Assembly (NCBI GenBank): GCA_050744525.1
Contig: JBOGHG010000059.1
Span: forward strand, 1 to 19,143
DNA from: DASQUK01 sp050744525
GTDB lineage: Bacteria > Actinomycetota > Acidimicrobiia > Acidimicrobiales > VFJN01
Direction of reading: 5' to 3'
DNA: 19,143 nucleotides
The notes below the pieces were generated by a model. The model made no database searches and had not been told where the DNA came from. It worked only from the letters and a program-made list of their open reading frames with translations. Position numbers and translations under genes: made by a program. Positions 7,741-14,557 of this stretch are shown here, in pieces (the stretch's first letter is position 1; the number at the start of each line of letters is the position of its first letter).

Positions 7741-9023
7741 GCGAGCGCCTCCGCAGCGCCAGTCACGCCACATTCCGTTCGTTCGCCAGCCGGAACTTCC
7801 GCCTGTTCTTCGGGGGCCAGCTCATCAGCCAGGCCGGCACCTGGATGCAGTCGGTGGCGATCACCTGGCTGGTCCTCGACCTCACCGGTAGCGGCGTCGC
7901 GCTCGGCCTGGTGACCGCCGCAGAGTTCCTGCCCATCCTGGTGCTCGGCGCCTGGGCGGGTGTGATCGCCGACCGCGTCGACCGCCACCGGCTGATGATC
8001 TGCTCCCAGTCGGCCTTCCTGGCGCTTGCGACCACGCTTGCGGTGCTCACCCTGACCGACCGCATCACGGTCGGCGCGCTGTTCGGGCTGGCGCTCCTCT
8101 TCGGGATCATCAACGCCTTCGACAACCCGTCCCGTCGGGCCCTGGTCGTCGAGCTGGTGCCGGAGGCCGATGTCCCCAACGCCGTCGGTCTCAACAGCGC
8201 GCTGATGACCGGGTCGCGGGTCGTGGGCCCCACCGTGGCGGGCGTGCTCATCGCCGGCCCGGGTGCCGGCGTGTGCTTCGCGGTGAACGCCGCGTCCTAC
8301 GTGGCGGTGATCGTTGCCCTGGTGCGCATGAACCGGGCGCGGATCCGGTCGTCGCCCCGGGTCGCCAAGGCCAAGGGGCAGCTTCGGGAGGGCCTGCGCT
8401 ACGCGTGGCGGACGCCCGAGCTGCGCCTGCCCATCATCCTCGTGGCGGTGGTCGGCACGGCGGCGTTCAACTATCCCGTGACCCTGCCGTTGCTGGCCGA
8501 GCGGACCTTCCACGGCACGGCGTCGACGTTCACCACGCTCTTCGCCACCCTCAGCCTCGGCTCGGTGTTCGGCGCGCTGATCGTGGCCCGACGCAGCTCG
8601 GTCGACCTGGGCTTCCTCGTGCGGTCGGGGGCCGGCCTGGCAGTGTCCACCCTCGCGCTGGCGGCAGCCCCGACCCTGCCGTTGGCCGTCCTGGCCACGC
8701 TGGCGGTGGGCTTCTGCAACGTGTTGATGATCTCGGGCGCCAACACGGTGATACAGCTGCGGGCGGCTCCCCCGATGCGGGGACGGGTGCTGGCCCTCCT
8801 CACCGTGGTGTTCCTCGGATCGACCCCGATCGGAAGCCCCATCATCGGCGCGGTCGCAGAGCTGACCGACGTCCGCATCGCCCTCGCCCTCGGCGGTCTC
8901 GCCACCGGTCTTGCCACGGCGTGGACCGTGCGCCAGATGCGGGCCCCGGGACGAGCCTCGGAGCCGCGGCAGGCGTCGGCCGATCGTGTCGGCCCCGGCG
9001 TCGAACCCGCCGCCGCCGCCTGA
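7737..9023 (+). CDS. MFS transporter (EntS-like MFS_3 group)
   Basis: 428 residues, TTG start in a 4-bp overlap with the MarR stop. Polytopic throughout, with roughly 10-12 hydrophobic segments. The N-terminus FASRNFRLFFGGQLISQAG and the MFS motif A between helices 2 and 3 (GVIADRVDRHRL, residues 75-86) place it in the drug/siderophore exporter-like MFS group that includes EntS. It is probably a proton-coupled exporter in the cytoplasmic membrane. Coupling to MarR suggests induction by its own substrate. The Ala/Pro-rich last 35 residues look disordered. It converges on the acyl-CoA dehydrogenase gene with 8 bp between stops. The substrate cannot be read from sequence. Confidence 0.88.
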   Translation: MSERLRSASHATFRSFASRNFRLFFGGQLISQAGTWMQSVAITWLVLDLTGSGVALGLVTAAEFLPILVLGAWAGVIADRVDRHRLMICSQSAFLALATTLAVLTLTDRITVGALFGLALLFGIINAFDNPSRRALVVELVPEADVPNAVGLNSALMTGSRVVGPTVAGVLIAGPGAGVCFAVNAASYVAVIVALVRMNRARIRSSPRVAKAKGQLREGLRYAWRTPELRLPIILVAVVGTAAFNYPVTLPLLAERTFHGTASTFTTLFATLSLGSVFGALIVARRSSVDLGFLVRSGAGLAVSTLALAAAPTLPLAVLATLAVGFCNVLMISGANTVIQLRAAPPMRGRVLALLTVVFLGSTPIGSPIIGAVAELTDVRIALALGGLATGLATAWTVRQMRAPGRASEPRQASADRVGPGVEPAAAA

Positions 9024-9031
9024 TCCTCGGT

Positions 9032-10144
9032 TCAGTCGTGCGGCAGGCCCAGCGCCCGTTCGCCGATGATGTTGCGCTGGACCTCACCGGTCCCGCCCCC
9101 CACGGTCAGTGCCGGAGCGAAGAGGAAGCCGTAGTGCCAGAGGTCGACCGGGACGCCGAGCGGTCCGTGGTCGGTCAGCATCCCGGCCGGGCCCGCCAGG
9201 TCCTTGGCCAGGCGGAACAGCCGCTGACCATGCTCGTCGGCCAGCACCTTGCGCACCGACGCCTCTGGGCCTGGGGGCTCGCCCCGGATCTGGGCGCTCA
9301 CCGTCCGCAGGCGGATGAGCCGCAGCAGCTCGCCCTCGATGTGCAGGCGGACGATCCGGTCGCGCAGCACGGGGTCGGCCACCGGGCCACGGGACCGCAC
9401 GATCGCCAGCAGGGCCTCGGCGGCTGGTCCCCGGCCCCACAACCCGCCGCCCGTCGACAGGGACACCCGCTCGTTCGCCAGCGTCACCTTGGCCAGCTCC
9501 CAGCCCTGACCCACCTCCCCCACGAGATCGTCCGCCGACAGGCGCACGTCGTCGAGGAACACCTCGTTGAACATGTGCTCGCCGGTCATCTCGACGATGG
9601 GACGAATGGTCACGCCGGGCGCGTCCATGGGGCAGACGAAGTAGGAGATGCCGCGGTGCCTGGGCGCGTCCGGATCGGTCCGGGCGATGAGGATCCCGAA
9701 GCGGGCCTCGTGGGCCAGCGAGGTCCAGATCTTCTGGCCGGTGACGACCCACTCGTCGCCGTCACGGACGGCCCGGGTGGTGAGCGACGCCAGGTCCGAG
9801 CCGGCACCGGGCTCGCTGAAGAGCTGGCACCAGACCTCGTCGCCCGACAGCAGCGGCGGCAGGTAGCGCTCCTTCTGCGCGTCGGTGCCGGCGTGGAGCA
9901 GCGTCGGACCGGCCCAGCCGATGCCGATCATGTTGACCGGCCTGCGCACACCGGTCCGCCGCAGCTCTTCGTCGATGATCAGCTGATGGACCGGGTCGGC
10001 GCCCAGGCCGTAGGGCTTGGGCCAGTGCGGCGCGACCAGCCCGGCCTCGGCCAGCTCCCGGCCCGTCGGTGACGGGTGCTCGTCGAGCCAGGCGCGCACG
10101 CCGGCGCGCCGCGGGTCATCGTCGGCCGGCAGTTCGAAGTCCAT
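9032..10144 (-). CDS. Acyl-CoA dehydrogenase (steroid-type FadE-like)
   Basis: 370 residues from the ATG at 10144; the frame extends to a TTG at 10186 but those 14 residues look unlike the family start. FAD enzymes of this family desaturate acyl-CoA at the alpha-beta bond. Visible signatures: CQLFSEPGAGSDLA (106-119), GQKIWTSLAHEA (136-147), and the C-terminal GGGTGEVQRNIIGERALGL (349-367). The position of the MCAD-type catalytic Glu (YEGT) is Gly here, while Glu225 in TLANERVSL aligns by eye with the helix-G catalytic Glu of isovaleryl-CoA dehydrogenase. This is the arrangement in several mycobacterial steroid-side-chain dehydrogenases, some of which need a partner subunit; no partner gene is present. 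It diverges from the acyl-CoA synthetase. Confidence 0.9.
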   Translation of the reverse strand: MDFELPADDDPRRAGVRAWLDEHPSPTGRELAEAGLVAPHWPKPYGLGADPVHQLIIDEELRRTGVRRPVNMIGIGWAGPTLLHAGTDAQKERYLPPLLSGDEVWCQLFSEPGAGSDLASLTTRAVRDGDEWVVTGQKIWTSLAHEARFGILIARTDPDAPRHRGISYFVCPMDAPGVTIRPIVEMTGEHMFNEVFLDDVRLSADDLVGEVGQGWELAKVTLANERVSLSTGGGLWGRGPAAEALLAIVRSRGPVADPVLRDRIVRLHIEGELLRLIRLRTVSAQIRGEPPGPEASVRKVLADEHGQRLFRLAKDLAGPAGMLTDHGPLGVPVDLWHYGFLFAPALTVGGGTGEVQRNIIGERALGLPHD

Positions 10145-10190
10145 TGGCCCCGCGACCCTAGGTGAGGTGGGCCGCTCATGGGCCAACCGC

Positions 10191-10223
10191 TACCCTCCGA
10201 CGAGCCGCCGATCCCCCGAGGAG
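10191..10223 (+). promoter_or_regulatory. Candidate -10 box and ribosome binding site of the acyl-CoA synthetase
   Basis: TACCCT (10191-10196) fits TANNNT, and GAGGAG (10218-10223) lies 7 nt before the ATG at 10231. The ribosome binding site decides the start at 10231 rather than an in-frame start 23 codons upstream at 10162. The 86-bp gap between the two divergent genes must hold both promoters. Confidence 0.5.
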
Positions 10224-10230
10224 CGCATCG

Positions 10231-11853
10231 ATGTCAGGCTGGAACTTCGCCGATGTCTGGGAGGTCATCGCCCAGCAGCTCCCGGACGCCCCGTGCCAGA
10301 TCCAGGGCGACCGGCGCATCGGCTGGGGCGAGTTCGACCGCCGGGCCAACGGCGTGGCGCAGGCATGGCTCGACGCCGGCGTGGTCGAGCAGGACAAGGT
10401 GGCGCAATACCTCTACAACTGCCCCGAGTACATCGAGTCGATGTCCGCGGCGTTCAAGGCCGGGCTGGTCCCGATCAATACGAACTACCGCTACCAGGAC
10501 GACGAGCTCGTCTACCTGTGGGACAACGCCGACTGCGTGGCCGTCGTGTTCCACGGTGCCTTCACCGACACCATCGAGCGCATCCGCGAGCGCGTGCCCC
10601 GCGTGACCACGTGGCTGTGGGTCGACGACGGCAGCGGTCCCCGTCCCGACTGGGCAATCGCCTACGAGGACGCGGCCACGTCGCACCCGAAGCGGGCGGC
10701 GGGCCCGTGGGGACGTGACGGCGAGCACCTGATCATGCTCTACACCGGCGGGACCACCGGCATGCCCAAGGGCGTGATGTGGAGGCAGGACGACCTCTTC
10801 CGCAACCTCGTGTCGCAGGTGAACCCGGTCTACAAGGACTCCGATGCCGACCCGGCGGTCGTGCGTGACCAGGTCAAGGTGGCAGGGCCGGTGGGCCTGC
10901 CGGCCTGCCCCCTGATGCACGGCACGGGCCTCTACACGCAGCTGATCTGCCTGGCGCTGGGCGGGAGCACGGTGACGCTCACGTCGCGCCGCTTGGACAT
11001 CGAGGAGATGTTCGACACGATCGAGCGCGAGCGGGTCAACCAGATCGCCATAGTCGGCGACGCCTTCGGCAAGCCCATGCTCAAGGCCCTCGACGACAAT
11101 CCGGGACGCTGGGACCTCGCCAGCTTGTTCCTGGTCGCCTCGTCGGGAGTGATGTTCAGCGAACCGGTCAAGCAGGGGCTGCTCGGGCATCACCCCAACA
11201 TGCTGTTGGTCGACGCCTTCTCGTCGTCCGAGGCCATCGGCATGGGCCAGTCGATCTCCTCGGGCACCACGGCGAGCGACACGGCGAAGTTCATGCTGGG
11301 CGAGAACACCATCGTGATCACCGACGACGGCCGACGGGTGGAACCGGGGTCCGACGAGGTCGGCCGCGTGGCGGTCGGCGGCCACCAGCCGATCGGTTAC
11401 TACAAGGACCCGGAGAAGACCGCCGCGACGTTCATCGAGTTCGAGGGCCGGCGCTACTCCTGTCCGGGCGACTACGCCCGGGTGGAGACCGACGGCAGCC
11501 TGACGCTGCTCGGTCGGGGCTCGGTGGTCATCAACACCGCGGGCGAGAAGGTCTATCCCGAAGAGGTCGAGGAGGCGCTCAAGACCTACCCCGGCATTCG
11601 CGATGCGGTGGCCGTGGGCATCCCGGACGAGCGCTACGGCGAAGCGGTCACCGCGGTGGTCGAGGTCGCCGACGGCGCCGAGGTCGGGCCCGACGCCGTC
11701 ATCGCCCACGTCCGGTCCAAGCTCGCCGTCTACAAGGCGCCCAAGCGGGTTTTCGTCATCGACACCATCGGCCGGGCGCCCAACGGCAAGGTCGACTACA
11801 GGCGCCTGCGGGCGTACGCGATCGACAACTCCGCGCCGCGTGGCCGTCGGTGA
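10231..11853 (+). CDS. Acyl-CoA synthetase, FadD19-like (ANL superfamily)
   Basis: 540 residues from the ATG at 10231. ANL adenylate-forming enzymes activate a carboxylic acid with ATP and load it on CoA. Motifs: the P-loop YTGGTTGMPKG (171-181) followed by VMWRQDDLF, the segment DAFSSSEAIGMG, the hinge region STNTAGEKV-like sequence seen as VVINTAGEKVYPEEVEEAL, and catalytic Lys520 in NGKVDYRRL. The MWRQDD segment and overall layout resemble mycobacterial FadD19/FadD17, which act on steroid side chains, so a bulky or branched acid is likely (inference). It is divergent from the acyl-CoA dehydrogenase, giving the first two steps of a beta-oxidation route. Its end overlaps the putative PHO box of the next operon. 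Confidence 0.9.
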   Translation: MSGWNFADVWEVIAQQLPDAPCQIQGDRRIGWGEFDRRANGVAQAWLDAGVVEQDKVAQYLYNCPEYIESMSAAFKAGLVPINTNYRYQDDELVYLWDNADCVAVVFHGAFTDTIERIRERVPRVTTWLWVDDGSGPRPDWAIAYEDAATSHPKRAAGPWGRDGEHLIMLYTGGTTGMPKGVMWRQDDLFRNLVSQVNPVYKDSDADPAVVRDQVKVAGPVGLPACPLMHGTGLYTQLICLALGGSTVTLTSRRLDIEEMFDTIERERVNQIAIVGDAFGKPMLKALDDNPGRWDLASLFLVASSGVMFSEPVKQGLLGHHPNMLLVDAFSSSEAIGMGQSISSGTTASDTAKFMLGENTIVITDDGRRVEPGSDEVGRVAVGGHQPIGYYKDPEKTAATFIEFEGRRYSCPGDYARVETDGSLTLLGRGSVVINTAGEKVYPEEVEEALKTYPGIRDAVAVGIPDERYGEAVTAVVEVADGAEVGPDAVIAHVRSKLAVYKAPKRVFVIDTIGRAPNGKVDYRRLRAYAIDNSAPRGRR

Positions 11854-11877
11854 CCAACCGATGACCGATCTGTGAAC
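11845..11877 (+). promoter_or_regulatory. Putative PHO box: three 11-nt repeats
   Basis: On the minus strand three consecutive 11-nt units read GTTCACAGATC, GGTCATCGGTT and GGTCACCGACG. Their first seven bases match the actinobacterial PHO-box core GTTCACC at 6, 5 and 6 positions. The units are in exact 11-bp register and end about 30 bp before the phoU start, where a PhoP-type activator would replace a -35 element. The orientation is opposite to transcription. The block overlaps the acyl-CoA synthetase stop codon. Confidence 0.5.
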
Positions 11878-11894
11878 CGCGGCTGGACGGGCGG

Positions 11895-11900
11895 TACGGT
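11895..11900 (+). promoter_or_regulatory. Candidate -10 box (TACGGT) for leaderless phoU operon
   Basis: TACGGT ends 6 nt before the GTG at 11907, placing the transcription start at about the start codon. No Shine-Dalgarno sequence is present, and the -35 region falls within the putative PHO box, as at response-regulator-activated promoters. Confidence 0.5.
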
Positions 11901-11906
11901 GCGGCC

Positions 11907-12563
11907 GTGTCCGAGCCATTCGAGCCCGAGCGTGAGCTGCGCAAGCGGTTCCATCAGGAGCTCGACGACATAGACGCCAGGGTCATCCGGCTGTTCGCGC
12001 TCGTGACGGAGGGCGTGGCGGCGGCATCCGAGACATTGCTCGCCAGCGACACCGAGATGGCTCGCCGGCTGACCGATCGCGACGCGCTCGTCGATCAGCT
12101 GGAAGCGGACCTGGAGCAGGTGGCCGAGCGCGAGCTGCTCACGCAGTCGCCCATGGCCCGCGACATGCGCTACCTCGTGTCGGTCCTGCGGGTCGTGCCC
12201 GAGCTCGAACGCAGCGGTGACCTTGCCGAGCACATCGCCCAGCGGGCAGCCACGGGCCTGGCCCTGCGCCTCACGCCCACCGTTCGCGGCTTGTTGGAGC
12301 AGCTGGGCACCACCTGTGTCGAGATGTGGCGGGGGGCGGCAGATGCGTGGGCCGAGCGCGACGCCGAGGCCGCCGAGCGCCTCGACATCGCCGACGACCG
12401 CATCGACAGCCTGCACGACCAGTTGGTCGAGGAGTTGGGGAAGGCGGACATCGCCCTGCCCGACGCCCTGCAGACCACCCTGGTCGGGCGGTTCTACGAG
12501 CGCCTGGGGGACCATGCAGTGCACATCGCCGAACGCATCCGCTACCTGGTCGTGGGGACCTGA
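11907..12563 (+). CDS. phoU: PhoU-family phosphate regulator
   Basis: 218 residues, GTG start. Two tandem three-helix PhoU domains, about residues 8-110 and 122-215, each end in the acidic metal-site motif: ELERSGDLAEHIA (99-111) and FYERLGDHAVHIAERI (196-211), where His replaces the more usual Asn. PhoU proteins link phosphate transport to the PhoR-PhoP (PhoR-PhoB) two-component system and restrain uptake and signalling when phosphate is plentiful. No pst genes are adjacent; instead it is first in an operon with a DUF47 protein and a PiT transporter, so it may act on this low-affinity system (inference). Its TGA shares a base with the ATG of the next gene. Confidence 0.9.
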   Translation: MSEPFEPERELRKRFHQELDDIDARVIRLFALVTEGVAAASETLLASDTEMARRLTDRDALVDQLEADLEQVAERELLTQSPMARDMRYLVSVLRVVPELERSGDLAEHIAQRAATGLALRLTPTVRGLLEQLGTTCVEMWRGAADAWAERDAEAAERLDIADDRIDSLHDQLVEELGKADIALPDALQTTLVGRFYERLGDHAVHIAERIRYLVVGT

Positions 12564-13177
12564 TGCGCTTTCGCCTGGTTCCGACCGACGACGCCTTCTT
12601 CCGGCTCTTCAACGAGTCGGCCGCCAACGCGGCCGACTGTGCCCGCCGCCTGCGCGACGTGCTGTCGGACCCGTCCGACCCGACCCTTCACGAGAAGGTC
12701 GCCGCCTGCGAGCACCGGGGGGACGAGTTGGTGCGGACCATCGTCCAGCGGCTGAACACCACGTTCGTCACGCCGTTCGACCGGGAGGACATCCACGCAC
12801 TTGCCGAGGAGCTCGACGACGTGGTCGACGACATGCTCGAGGTCTCGCACCGGATGCAGATCACCGGCATCACCACGGCACTGCCCGAGCTGAAGGAGCA
12901 GGCCGACCTGGTCGTGCAGTGTGCGGACGAGACCCGGGCGCTGCTCGAGCGCCTCGAGTCGATGAAGGGGGTCCAACCCCACCTCGACGCCATCGACCGG
13001 CTGGAGAGCGAGGGCGACGCCGTGCACCGTCGCATCCTGGCCCGCCTGTTCGGCGGCGAGTTCGACGCGCTCGAGGTGATCCGCTGGAAGGACGTGATCG
13101 AGTCGATGGAGGCCGCCCTGAACACGCTGGAGGACATCTCCGACATCGTCGAGTCGATCGTGCTCAAGCACGCATGA
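12563..13177 (+). CDS. DUF47 family protein (PhoU-like PiT accessory)
   Basis: 204 residues from the ATG at 12563 (TGATG coupling with phoU); the same frame stays open upstream into phoU, but the coupled ATG gives the normal family N-terminus (RFRLVPTDDAFFRLFNESA). An all-helical PhoU-like protein with the DUF47 core: CEHRGDELVRTIVQRL, the strongly conserved TPFDREDIHALAEELDDVVD, and the C-terminal DISDIVESIVLKHA. DUF47 proteins are nearly always encoded beside PiT transporters and modulate their activity, as shown for Pit accessory proteins in other bacteria. Cytosolic, acidic. It is followed after 50 nt by the PiT gene. Confidence 0.9.
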   Translation: MRFRLVPTDDAFFRLFNESAANAADCARRLRDVLSDPSDPTLHEKVAACEHRGDELVRTIVQRLNTTFVTPFDREDIHALAEELDDVVDDMLEVSHRMQITGITTALPELKEQADLVVQCADETRALLERLESMKGVQPHLDAIDRLESEGDAVHRRILARLFGGEFDALEVIRWKDVIESMEAALNTLEDISDIVESIVLKHA

Positions 13178-13227
13178 CATCCGGGGTCGACCGCCGGCGG
13201 GCGCACAGGCACTGAACCGAGCTCGAC

Positions 13228-14223
13228 GTGGAATACGCGCTCATCTTCGTGGTCGCCGTCGCGCTCACGTTCGACTACGTCAACGGCTTCCACGACGCCG
13301 CCAACTCCATCGCCACAGTGGTATCGACGCGGGTGCTGACCCCGCGCATCGCGGTGATGTGGGCCGCGTTCTTCAACTTCGCTGCCTTCCTGGTGTTCGG
13401 CGACCACGTGGCGGCGACGATCGCCAACGAGGTGGTCGAACAGGGCGTGCTGTCGATCGGGGTCGTGTTCGCGGGACTGGTGGGCGCCATCGCCTGGGAC
13501 CTGATCACGTTCTACCTGGGCCTGCCGACCAGCTCGTCGCACGCCCTGGTGGGCGGCATGGCCGGGGCCGCCGTCGCCAAGGCCGGCTTCGACGTACTCG
13601 TCGCGGAGGGCTTGCGCACCATCGGTGTGTTCATCGTGCTGTCGCCGCTGGTCGGGCTGGCCCTCGGGCTCGTCCTCACGCTGGCCATCTACTGGGTGTT
13701 CCGCCGCAACCGCGATGACATCCAGCGGCTCAATCGGGGCTTCCGCCACGGCCAACTCGCCTCCGCCGCCGCGTTCAGCCTGGGCCACGGCGCCAACGAC
13801 GCCCAGAAGACGATGGGCGTCATCCTCGCCCTGCTCATCGCGACCAACCACGCCACCCCGGGAGCCTCGACGCCCCTGTGGGTGGTGCTGGCCGCCCACA
13901 CCGCCATCGGGCTGGGGACGCTCATGGGCGGATGGCGCATCGTCAAGACCATGGGGTCACGTATCACGAGGCTCCAGCCGGTGGGCGGGGTGGCGGCCGA
14001 GTCCGCCGCGGCGGTGACGCTGTTCGCCACGTCGGCCGGTGGCATACCCGTGTCGACCACTCACACCATCACCGGCGGCATCGTGGGCGTCGGGGCCGCC
14101 CGGCGGCTCTCGGCGGTGCGCTGGGGCGTGGCCGGGCGCGTGGTGTGGGCGTGGGTGCTCACCATCCCGGGCGCGTTCACGGTGTCGTTCCTGTCGTTCC
14201 TGGTCGTGGACGTGCTGAGCTGA
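13228..14223 (+). CDS. pit: Inorganic phosphate transporter, PiT family
   Basis: 331 residues, GTG start, about 10 hydrophobic segments. Both inverted copies of the PiT signature are intact: GFHDAANSIAT (20-30) and GHGANDAQKTMGV (186-198); the region PTSSSHALVGG and its counterpart PVSTTHTITGG supply the other conserved pair. PiT proteins carry metal-phosphate with protons or sodium across the cytoplasmic membrane at low affinity. It is shorter than E. coli PitA but normal for the compact bacterial/archaeal form without the large central loop. Last large gene of the phoU-DUF47-pit operon; a GC palindrome (CCGCCGGCGG, 13191-13200) lies in the gap before it. Confidence 0.93.
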   Translation: MEYALIFVVAVALTFDYVNGFHDAANSIATVVSTRVLTPRIAVMWAAFFNFAAFLVFGDHVAATIANEVVEQGVLSIGVVFAGLVGAIAWDLITFYLGLPTSSSHALVGGMAGAAVAKAGFDVLVAEGLRTIGVFIVLSPLVGLALGLVLTLAIYWVFRRNRDDIQRLNRGFRHGQLASAAAFSLGHGANDAQKTMGVILALLIATNHATPGASTPLWVVLAAHTAIGLGTLMGGWRIVKTMGSRITRLQPVGGVAAESAAAVTLFATSAGGIPVSTTHTITGGIVGVGAARRLSAVRWGVAGRVVWAWVLTIPGAFTVSFLSFLVVDVLS

Positions 14224-14233
14224 TCACGAGCCG

Positions 14234-14395
14234 ATGGACCGCCGTGCCGCCTTCTTCCTCGTCGCCTCGCTCGTGTGCCTGGCGCTGGCACCGATCGCCG
14301 GCGACCACGCCTGGGTGGCGCTGACGGTCGCGGCGGTGTACGTCGTGCTGGCGATCGGGTCCTGGCTCGACGCCTGGTCCCGTCGTCGGTTGTAG
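14234..14395 (+). CDS. 53-residue two-helix membrane protein
   Basis: ATG start 10 nt after the PiT stop; 53 residues. Basic N-terminus MDRRAA, a first hydrophobic helix (FFLVASLVCLALAPIAG, residues 7-23), a short polar turn with D24-H25, a second helix (WVALTVAAVYVVLAIGSWL, 27-45) and a basic end WSRRRL. By the positive-inside rule both ends face the cytoplasm. There are no other motifs, and I recognise no named family. Its position suggests cotranscription with the PiT transporter, for which it could be a small accessory subunit (inference). The start has only a weak ribosome binding site, but the composition is clearly that of a real membrane protein. Confidence 0.65.
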   Translation: MDRRAAFFLVASLVCLALAPIAGDHAWVALTVAAVYVVLAIGSWLDAWSRRRL

Positions 14396-14403
14396 CCAGC
14401 ACC

Positions 14404-14432
14404 CACCGATCCCGGCCGTGATCGGGTCGGTG
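14404..14432 (+). terminator. Candidate hairpin terminator after the phosphate operon
   Basis: CACCGATCCCG (14404-14414) can pair with CGGGTCGGTG (14423-14432), with one bulged A and an 8-nt loop, 8 nt after the stop of the small membrane protein. No T-run follows, so it would be a GC-hairpin terminator of the sort proposed in actinobacteria. Confidence 0.35.
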
Positions 14433-14543
14433 ATGGACGGATCGTGTCACCAGAAGCGGTCCAGGACCGCACCGACCACGAGCTGTCCGGCGATCGAGCC
14501 CGCCACCTGCGCGATCGATTCGGGGACCTACGGGGCACCCCTC

Positions 14544-14549
14544 TACTCT
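14544..14549 (+). promoter_or_regulatory. Candidate -10 box (TACTCT) for the SDR gene
   Basis: TACTCT fits TANNNT and ends 8 nt before the ATG at 14558, giving a leaderless or near-leaderless transcript; a weak TTCGGG at 14519 could be the -35 with a long 19-bp spacer. The rest of the 162-bp gap from 14396 to 14557 holds only the hairpin described above. Confidence 0.4.
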
Positions 14550-14557
14550 CGTCCGCC

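Noticed and set aside
8273..10072. 599-residue plus-strand ORF spanning the MFS gene and the antisense of the acyl-CoA dehydrogenase
   Set aside because: Composition is Arg/Pro/Gly/His-rich with no domain motif, and both overlapped genes have full family signatures; it is a GC-driven shadow frame.
10234..11919. 561-residue minus-strand ORF opposite the acyl-CoA synthetase
   Set aside because: It is the antisense of a gene with intact ANL motifs; composition is low-complexity and there is no recognisable domain.
12326..12562. N-terminal extension of the DUF47 frame into phoU
   Set aside because: It is fully inside phoU and Arg-rich; the TGATG-coupled ATG at 12563 gives the conserved DUF47 start.
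13191..13200. GC palindrome in the DUF47-PiT gap as an internal terminator
   Set aside because: Only ten bases, with no loop or T-run, in a 50-bp gap within an obvious operon; short GC palindromes are expected by chance here.
12688..13899. 403-residue minus-strand ORF opposite the DUF47 and PiT genes
   Set aside because: Antisense shadow; PiT signatures are intact on the plus strand and this frame shows no membrane or domain pattern.
14444..14557. N-terminal extension of the SDR frame from a GTG
   Set aside because: The extra 38 residues are unlike an SDR N-terminus, and a -10 box plus the ATG at 14558 give the normal family start.
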